A DNA stretch of 26,457 nucleotides from DATHWB01 sp040905965 (GTDB lineage: Bacteria > Actinomycetota > Acidimicrobiia > Spongiisociales > ZC4RG35): the NCBI GenBank assembly GCA_040905965.1, contig JBBDQP010000078.1:1-26457 (forward strand), in the 5' to 3' direction. Below are positions 21,897 through 26,457 of this stretch, piece by piece; position 1 is the stretch's first letter, and every line of letters begins with the position of its first letter. Both the position numbers and the translations under genes were made by a program. The notes below the pieces were generated by a model. The model had not been told where the DNA came from. It ran no database searches and was given only the letters and a program-made list of their open reading frames with translations.

Positions 21897-21930
21897 AGGG
21901 CGGAGCGCGGCAACCACCGCACCCCGCCCT
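21897..21930 (-). terminator. Possible terminator or attenuator between glmS and acpS
   Basis: AGGGCGG (21897-21903) pairs with CCGCCCT (21924-21930), and an inner GCGG/CCGC pair (21907-21910 and 21917-21920) encloses a 6-base loop. It lies 7 bases past the glmS stop and has no T-run. It may reduce read-through into acpS. Confidence 0.4.
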
Positions 21931-21936
21931 TCGTGT

Positions 21937-23769
21937 TCACTCCACCGTCACCGTCTTGGCCAGGTTGCGGGGCTTGTCGACGTCGAAGCCCTTCGCCACG
22001 GCCACGTGATAGGCGAGAAGCTGCAGCGGAACCACCGCGGTGACCGTGCAGATCAGATCGGCGCTGCGCGGCACGGCGATGACGAAATCGGCCAGATCGG
22101 CCACTTCCGTCTCATCGCCCTCTTCGACGACCATGACGATCGTCGCACCGCGAGCCTTCATCTCCTGCATGTTCGACAGGGTCTTGGTCCGGACATGGGA
22201 GTCGGTGGCCACACCTACGACGACCACCCCCGATTCGATCAAAGCGATCGGTCCGTGCTTCATCTCGCCTGCGGCATAGCCTTCGGCCCGCACGTAGGCG
22301 ATCTCCTTCAGCTTGAGCGCCCCTTCCATCGCCACCGGGAAGTCACCGGATCGGCCGAGGAAGAAGAAGTCACGCACGTCTGACCAGTTGGCAGCCATCT
22401 CGACCACCTGATCCTCCATCTGGACCGCCCGCTCGACCTTGGCGGGAAGCGCTTCCAGCTCTTCGATCATCGTCCCGATCCGGCCGGAATCCATCGAACC
22501 GCGCACCTGCGCCAGGTAGAGGCCGAGCAACTGCATCGCCACGAGCTGGGTCGTGAACGTTTTCGTCGCCGCCACCCCGATCTCCGGCCCGGCCCGGGTG
22601 TAGAGAACCGCGTCGGCCTCGCGGGCCAGGGCGGAGTCGACGACGTTGGACACTCCGATGAGGGTCGCTCCCTGCGCCTTGGCGTAACGAACGGCGGCGA
22701 GAGTGTCGATCGTCTCCCCTGACTGGGAGATGCCGATCACCAGGCTTCGATCGTCGAGGACAGGATCCCGGTACCGGAACTCCGACGCGATGTCGATCTC
22801 AACCGGCAACCGGGTCCACCGCTCGATGGCGTACTTGGCCATCATCGCCGCGTGGAACGAGGTTCCGCAGGCGATCACGAAGACCTTGTCGACCATCCGC
22901 AGAACGCGATCCTCGATCTCCAGTTCGCGCAAGGTGATCCGGTCGGAACTCTCGATCCTGCCACGCAGGGTGTCTGTGATGGCAGCAGGCTGTTCGTGGA
23001 TCTCCTTGAGCATGAAGGTGTCGTAGCCGCCCTTCTCAGCCGCCTCGAGATCCCATTCGATCTCTCGCTCCTTGGGAGTGAGCTCGGTCCCGTCGACGTG
23101 GGTCACCCGGATTCCGCCAGGGCGCAACTCGACCACGTTGTCGTCGTCGAGCACGACCATCCGCCTGGTGTGTTCGAGGAATGCAGGAATGTCGGAGGCG
23201 AGGAAGTTCTCGCCATCGCCCAACCCCACCACGAGCGGCGAACCCCGTCGGGCGCCGACGATCAGGTTCGGGTCGTCGCTCCGCATCACGCCCAGCGCCA
23301 GTGCGCCATCCGCGACGGACATGACGTCACGCACTGCGTCCCCGAGATCCATGTCTGGGCGTTCCTCGAGCAGGTGCGCGACGACCTCGGTGTCGGTGTC
23401 GGAGACGAACGTGTGACCCCGTTCGACCAGCCCCGCCTTGAGTCCGGCCCAATTCTCCACGATCCCGTTGTGGACGACCGTGACCGTCCCGTCACATCCG
23501 AGGTGCGGGTGCGCATTGCGCGAGTTGGGAGCACCGTGGGTCGCCCACCGCGTATGGCCGATCCCTGAGATGGCGTCCGAGTGACTTGATCCTTCGAGCG
23601 CCTCGGACAGTTCAGCGATCCGGCCGGCACGCTTGATGATCTCTATTTCCGAGCCGGAGTTGAGGGCAACCCCGGCCGAGTCGTATCCGCGGTACTCGAG
23701 TCGTTCGAGCCCCGGCATCAAGATGTCGAGCGGTGGTTTCGGCCCGACATATCCAACGATTCCACACAT
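21937..23769 (-). CDS. glmS: Glutamine--fructose-6-phosphate aminotransferase (isomerizing)
   Basis: GlmS makes glucosamine-6-phosphate from fructose-6-phosphate and glutamine, the entry step to UDP-GlcNAc and, in actinobacteria, also a source of glucosamine for mycothiol. The 610-residue protein has the Ntn-hydrolase half with nucleophile Cys2 (MCGIVGYVG), LEYRGYDSAGVAL, HTRWATHGAP and VVHNGIVENW. Two SIS domains follow (ACGTSFHAAMMAKY, GISQSGETIDTLAA, FLGRSGDFPVAMEGALKLKEIAY). It ends in the hallmark DKPRNLAKTVTVE. AGGAGG precedes the ATG. It is preceded by a glmS ribozyme and lies downstream of glmM, the next enzyme in the pathway. Confidence 0.99.
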   Translation of the reverse strand: MCGIVGYVGPKPPLDILMPGLERLEYRGYDSAGVALNSGSEIEIIKRAGRIAELSEALEGSSHSDAISGIGHTRWATHGAPNSRNAHPHLGCDGTVTVVHNGIVENWAGLKAGLVERGHTFVSDTDTEVVAHLLEERPDMDLGDAVRDVMSVADGALALGVMRSDDPNLIVGARRGSPLVVGLGDGENFLASDIPAFLEHTRRMVVLDDDNVVELRPGGIRVTHVDGTELTPKEREIEWDLEAAEKGGYDTFMLKEIHEQPAAITDTLRGRIESSDRITLRELEIEDRVLRMVDKVFVIACGTSFHAAMMAKYAIERWTRLPVEIDIASEFRYRDPVLDDRSLVIGISQSGETIDTLAAVRYAKAQGATLIGVSNVVDSALAREADAVLYTRAGPEIGVAATKTFTTQLVAMQLLGLYLAQVRGSMDSGRIGTMIEELEALPAKVERAVQMEDQVVEMAANWSDVRDFFFLGRSGDFPVAMEGALKLKEIAYVRAEGYAAGEMKHGPIALIESGVVVVGVATDSHVRTKTLSNMQEMKARGATIVMVVEEGDETEVADLADFVIAVPRSADLICTVTAVVPLQLLAYHVAVAKGFDVDKPRNLAKTVTVE

Positions 23770-23879
23770 GGGAATCCTCCTCGTGAGAGTGCGCGCGTCA
23801 CCACGCGATGAGTGGGTGGGACAGCCGGGGACGACAGTCCGAGTGGATCGTCCGACGTGCGACGTCCGCTTCTCGAATC

Positions 23880-24030
23880 TGTCTCCACTTCATCTGCGGC
23901 TCTGTTCCGGGATCGCTCCCGGGTTTTCTCCGCACATGTCACGACCGTGGAACGGCCGGGAAGGCATCCGCCGAATGTTTCGATGACCTTCCACCTCGTC
24001 ACCTCTCGTCAGAGAGGTCTGGCGCTCAAA
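23880..24030 (-). ncRNA. glmS self-cleaving ribozyme in the glmS leader
   Basis: On the minus strand the glmS ribozyme core is present in order. The cleavage context is A(24026)/G(24025) followed by CGCCAGA. P1 is ACCTCTC/GAGAGGT with loop TGAC (24018-24001), followed by the conserved GACGAGG (24000-23994). A P2 stem GGAAGG/CCTTCC encloses ATCGAAACATTCGGCGGATG (about 23984-23965). The peripheral P3/P4 part has TCCAC/GTGGA, TGCGG/CCGCA, and CCGGGA/TCCCGG capped by the tetraloop GCGA, flanked by AAAAC and ACAGAG. Glucosamine-6-phosphate acts as the cofactor, and cleavage lowers glmS mRNA. The start codon lies about 110 bases downstream. This accounts for about half of the 312-base glmM-glmS gap. 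The 55 bases before the cleavage site include an orphan GGAGG, and I found no clear promoter there. Confidence 0.95.
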
Positions 24031-24081
24031 TGTGTTGTCCCGGCTGGGATGGGCGTGCTGTGTCCTGTGATCCTCCTTCGT

Positions 24082-25416
24082 TCAGCCGAGTGCGTTTCGA
24101 ACAGTCTCGGCGAGAGCATCAGCGTAGCGTTCGGCGTCGGCTGCGCGCGACGCTTCGACCATCACCCGAACGAGCGACTCGGTGCCGGATGCACGGATCA
24201 GCACCCTGCCCTCGTTCCCCAATTCGCTCTCTGCCTGTCGTACGGCATCCCAGATCTCGTCGGCGCCCTCGAGGCGAGCCTTGTTTTCGACTTCGACGTT
24301 CAGGAGCCGCTGCGGGTAGCTGACCATGGCCTCATCGCTCAGTTCGGCCAGGCTGCGCCCCGTGCCGGCCACCACCTCGAGCAGCCGGATTCCCGTGAGC
24401 AGACCGTCGCCGGTGCGACCCCGGTCGAGAAAGATCACATGCCCCGACTGTTCGCCGCCGAGGATCGCCTTGCGGGCGTTCATCGCCTCGAGGACATACC
24501 GGTCTCCGACTTTCGTCGTGACCACTTCGATGCCGGCCTCCTCCATCGAGCGCATGAACCCGAGGTTCGCCATCACCGTGGTGACGACCAGGCCGTTCTT
24601 GAGCTTGCCGCCCCGATGCCAGTGCCGGGCGATGATCGCCATGATGCGGTCGCCGTCCACGATGCGACCCTTCTCGTCACTGGCGATCAGACGGTCTGCG
24701 TCGCCGTCGAAGGCGAAACCGATCTCGCCCTTGGCGGCCTTCGCCACGGTGGACGGATGGGTCGCCCCGAAACCTTCGTTGATGTTGAGTCCGGTCGGCT
24801 CTGCCCCGATCACCGAGACATCGGCCTTGAGCAACTCGAACAGGGCGGGAGCGGCCTGGTAGGCGGCCCCATGGGCGCAGTCGAGCGTCACACTGATCCC
24901 CGTGAACGAGTACGACGCGTCGTGTGCCAGATCGGTGACGTACTGATCGAGCGCATCGTGCAGACGGAGTCGGGTCCCGACTCCTCCGCCGTAGGGAACG
25001 GTCGCCGTCCCTGGCTCCTTGAGCCTTGCCTCGATGCGATCCTCCTCGGCGTCGCCGAGCTTCGATCCGAGCTTGTCGAGGAACTTGATCCCGTTGTCAG
25101 CCGCCGGATTGTGCGAGGCGCTCACGATCACGCCCATTTCCGCCGAGCCCTTGTTCGTCAGATGCGAGATCGCCCCTGAGGGCATGACGCCGATATCGAT
25201 CGTGTCCAACCCCACTGACTGGAAACCGGCCTGGATGGCCATCGACAGCATCTCACCGGAACGTCGCGTGTCGCGCCCCACGACAACCGGACCGTCAGAA
25301 AGAAGCGACCCCGCAGCCCGCCCCAGATCGAGGGCGAAATGCGGGGTCAGCTCGAGATTGGCGACGCCTCTGACACCATCCGTCCCGAAGAGACGGGCGC
25401 CTGAACCGAAGGCCAT
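24082..25416 (-). CDS. glmM: Phosphoglucosamine mutase
   Basis: GlmM converts glucosamine-6-phosphate to glucosamine-1-phosphate. The 444-residue protein opens RLFGTDGVRGVAN. It carries the phosphoserine loop VSASHNP (Ser101), the metal loop FAFDGDADR, the sugar-binding GGEQSGHVIF and the phosphate-binding RASGTESLVRVMVE. The start shares a base with the rpsI stop (TGATG), so it is tightly coupled to the ribosomal protein genes. The next gene on the transcript is glmS, which makes its substrate, after a gap that holds the glmS ribozyme. Confidence 0.98.
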   Translation of the reverse strand: MAFGSGARLFGTDGVRGVANLELTPHFALDLGRAAGSLLSDGPVVVGRDTRRSGEMLSMAIQAGFQSVGLDTIDIGVMPSGAISHLTNKGSAEMGVIVSASHNPAADNGIKFLDKLGSKLGDAEEDRIEARLKEPGTATVPYGGGVGTRLRLHDALDQYVTDLAHDASYSFTGISVTLDCAHGAAYQAAPALFELLKADVSVIGAEPTGLNINEGFGATHPSTVAKAAKGEIGFAFDGDADRLIASDEKGRIVDGDRIMAIIARHWHRGGKLKNGLVVTTVMANLGFMRSMEEAGIEVVTTKVGDRYVLEAMNARKAILGGEQSGHVIFLDRGRTGDGLLTGIRLLEVVAGTGRSLAELSDEAMVSYPQRLLNVEVENKARLEGADEIWDAVRQAESELGNEGRVLIRASGTESLVRVMVEASRAADAERYADALAETVRNALG

Positions 25417-25808
25417 CAGCGCTTGGTGTACTGAGGTGCCCGACGGGCCTTACGCAGGCCGTACTTCTTGCTCTCGACGACACGATCGTCGCGGGAGAGC
25501 ATTCCGGCTGCCTTGAGTGTCGGACGCAGGTCAGGCTCCAACGCGATCAGCGCTCGGGCGATGCCGAGTCGAAGAGCGTCGGACTGGCCGGTGGTGCCAC
25601 CGCCGTGCAGCGTGGCATCGAGGTCGTAGCGACCGACCATGTTGGTGATCTGCAACGGCTCCATGACACGCATCCGGGTGGCCATGGTCGGGAAGAACTG
25701 CTCGAGCGGCTTGCCGTTGAGGACGACGGCCCCGCTGCCGTCGCGCAGACGGACGCGTGCGACGGACGCCTTGCGACGGCCGGTGGCCTGGACGAGAGGT
25801 TTCGACAT
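25416..25808 (-). CDS. rpsI: 30S ribosomal protein S9 (uS9)
   Basis: The 130-residue protein shows the S9 blocks ATGRRKASVARVRL, FFPT, VRGGGTTGQ-like LHGGGTTGQSDALRLGIARAL and DDRVVESKKYGLRKARRAPQYTKR. The last, basic tail reaches the ribosomal P site. The ATG at 25808 overlaps the rplM stop by one base (TGATG), and its own stop overlaps glmM in the same way. rplM-rpsI is a near-universal bacterial pair. Confidence 0.98.
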   Translation of the reverse strand: MSKPLVQATGRRKASVARVRLRDGSGAVVLNGKPLEQFFPTMATRMRVMEPLQITNMVGRYDLDATLHGGGTTGQSDALRLGIARALIALEPDLRPTLKAAGMLSRDDRVVESKKYGLRKARRAPQYTKR

Positions 25809-26263
25809 CAGGACTCAGCCTTTCGGATGGGGAGTTCCCGCACCTGCGGCATCTGTGCCTGGTGGGGATGGTCGGGGCCGGCGTAGACCTTCAGCTTCGA
25901 CGCCATCTTGCGACCGAGCTTGTTCTTGGGAAGCATCCCCTTGACGGCTCGCTCGATGACCTGGGTGGGTCGACGGACGAGCAGGGCCTCGAAGGTCTCT
26001 TCCTTGAGCCCGCCGGGGAATCCGGAGTGGCGGTAGTAGATCTTCTCCTGGCTCTTGTCAGAGGTGATCGCCACCTTCGAAGCGTTGACCACGATCACGT
26101 GGTCGCCGCCGTCGACGTGGGGGGCGAAGGTCGGCTTGTGCTTTCCGCGGATCAACTGAGCGACCTCGGACGCGAGGCGGCCGAGGGGCAGATCCGTGGC
26201 GTCGACGACCCACCACTCGTGGGTGAGGTCGGACGACTTTGGTGAGAATGTCTTGTTGTTCAT
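25808..26263 (-). CDS. rplM: 50S ribosomal protein L13 (uL13)
   Basis: The 151-residue protein has the L13 signatures WWVVDATDLPLGRLASEVAQLIRGKHKP, PHVDGGDHVIVVNA, KIYYRHSGFPGG and the ERAVKGMLPKNKLGRKMASKLKVYAG stretch. The ATG at 26263 gives the standard N-terminus. Longer frames read into the structured leader and were rejected. It is the first gene of the long minus-strand chain and follows a promoter and three hairpins. Confidence 0.98.
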   Translation of the reverse strand: MNNKTFSPKSSDLTHEWWVVDATDLPLGRLASEVAQLIRGKHKPTFAPHVDGGDHVIVVNASKVAITSDKSQEKIYYRHSGFPGGLKEETFEALLVRRPTQVIERAVKGMLPKNKLGRKMASKLKVYAGPDHPHQAQMPQVRELPIRKAES

Positions 26264-26286
26264 CGCTATCCAGACGGTCGTCGGTA

Positions 26287-26354
26287 GCCCGCTTTTCGGG
26301 CAAGGGGGATCGACTGGGATCTCGGTGGGAAACGAGATGCTTCCGATCGGAAGC
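26287..26354 (-). promoter_or_regulatory. Structured rplM leader: three consecutive hairpins
   Basis: In the predicted 5' UTR, three inverted repeats follow one another. The palindrome GCTTCCGATCGGAAGC is at 26339-26354. ATCTCG/CGAGAT with an 8-base loop is at 26319-26338, directly abutting it. GCCCG/CGGGC with a 5-base loop is at 26287-26301. The rplM start is 23 bases further on. In several bacteria L13 represses its own mRNA through a leader structure. This could be an analogous element, but I cannot match it to a known consensus. Confidence 0.5.
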
Positions 26355-26360
26355 GCCGCC

Positions 26361-26390
26361 AGGATACGCCGTCCCCGCTCCCCGCGCCAA
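26361..26390 (-). promoter_or_regulatory. Promoter of the rplM-rpsI operon
   Basis: On the minus strand TTGGCG (26390-26385) is followed by an 18-base spacer and TATCCT (26366-26361). Transcription would begin near 26354, exactly where the first leader hairpin starts. No stronger candidate lies between it and the window edge. Confidence 0.6.
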
Positions 26391-26418
26391 ACGTGATCCG
26401 TTGCTACCCAGGGTTCTC

Positions 26419-26436
26419 TCGGACGTCTACGTCCGA
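26419..26436. other. 7-bp inverted repeat upstream of the rplM promoter
   Basis: TCGGACG/CGTCCGA flank a 4-base loop (TCTA on the plus strand). It could be the terminator of a gene beyond the right edge or an operator site. There is no T-run on either side. Confidence 0.35.
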
Positions 26437-26457
26437 TCCAGCCCACGGAAGCCAGAG

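Noticed and set aside
23770..23879. A separate regulatory RNA between the glmS ribozyme and the glmS start
   Set aside because: Only short inverted repeats (such as GGACGA/TCGTCC) are visible; not enough to support a distinct element.
1..26457. CRISPR arrays, insertion sequences, prophage genes, toxin-antitoxin pairs or defence systems
   Set aside because: No regularly spaced repeats, transposase or integrase motifs were seen; apart from the one-carbon cluster the genes are core housekeeping functions.

Overview
The window reads as a GC-rich chromosome segment from an actinobacterium (Actinomycetota). Three things support this. An F420-type luciferase-like oxidoreductase and a mycothiol-type maleylpyruvate isomerase-like protein are both present. 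The minus-strand order rplM-rpsI-glmM-glmS-acpS-nnr-alr-udg-tsaE-tsaB-rimI-tsaD-groES-groEL also resembles the equivalent block of mycobacteria. A deep lineage such as Acidimicrobiia is my guess; it is not shown by the sequence. I see no insertion sequence, phage gene, integrase or CRISPR array.

Layout. Bases 1-54 hold the 5' part of a minus-strand tRNA-Tyr with its promoter. Bases 129-2590 (minus) carry a small membrane protein, the protease HtpX and a MidA-type methyltransferase. Bases 2649-4912 (plus) carry an F420-type oxidoreductase coupled to glycogen synthase glgA, converging on an RraA-family gene at 4915-5385. Bases 5488-12778 (plus) are a one-carbon cluster: formate-tetrahydrofolate ligase, a three-gene NAD-linked formate dehydrogenase and a MetF-like protein. 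A mycothiol-dependent-enzyme homologue (12779-13537, minus) meets it tail to tail. From 13641 to the right edge everything is on the minus strand: groEL and groES behind two CIRCE operators, then a long, tightly overlapping chain for t6A tRNA modification, uracil-DNA repair, D-alanine, NAD(P)HX repair, holo-ACP synthesis, glucosamine supply and ribosomal proteins S9 and L13.

Most notable points. (1) The formate dehydrogenase is a predicted selenoprotein: an in-frame UGA at 7602-7604 sits exactly where FdhF-type enzymes carry selenocysteine, and it is followed by a near-ideal bacterial SECIS hairpin with a GGUCU loop. (2) Its catalytic subunit is split and the pieces are in reversed order. The molybdopterin domain (7359-9251) comes first, then a NuoE-NuoF fusion. 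The N-terminal iron-sulfur region, including the [4Fe-4S] motif and the active-site lysine normally fused to the catalytic domain, lies in a separate third gene (10989-11942). (3) The 312-base gap between glmM and glmS holds a clear glmS self-cleaving ribozyme. (4) The rplM leader holds three consecutive hairpins that could be a ribosomal-protein autoregulatory leader.

Together the one-carbon genes suggest interconversion of formate with NADH/CO2 and with 10-formyl-THF, plus a MetF-like step at the methylene/methyl level. The direction of flux cannot be read from the sequence. The selenocysteine machinery (selA, selB, selC, selD) and fdhD are not in the window and must lie elsewhere.
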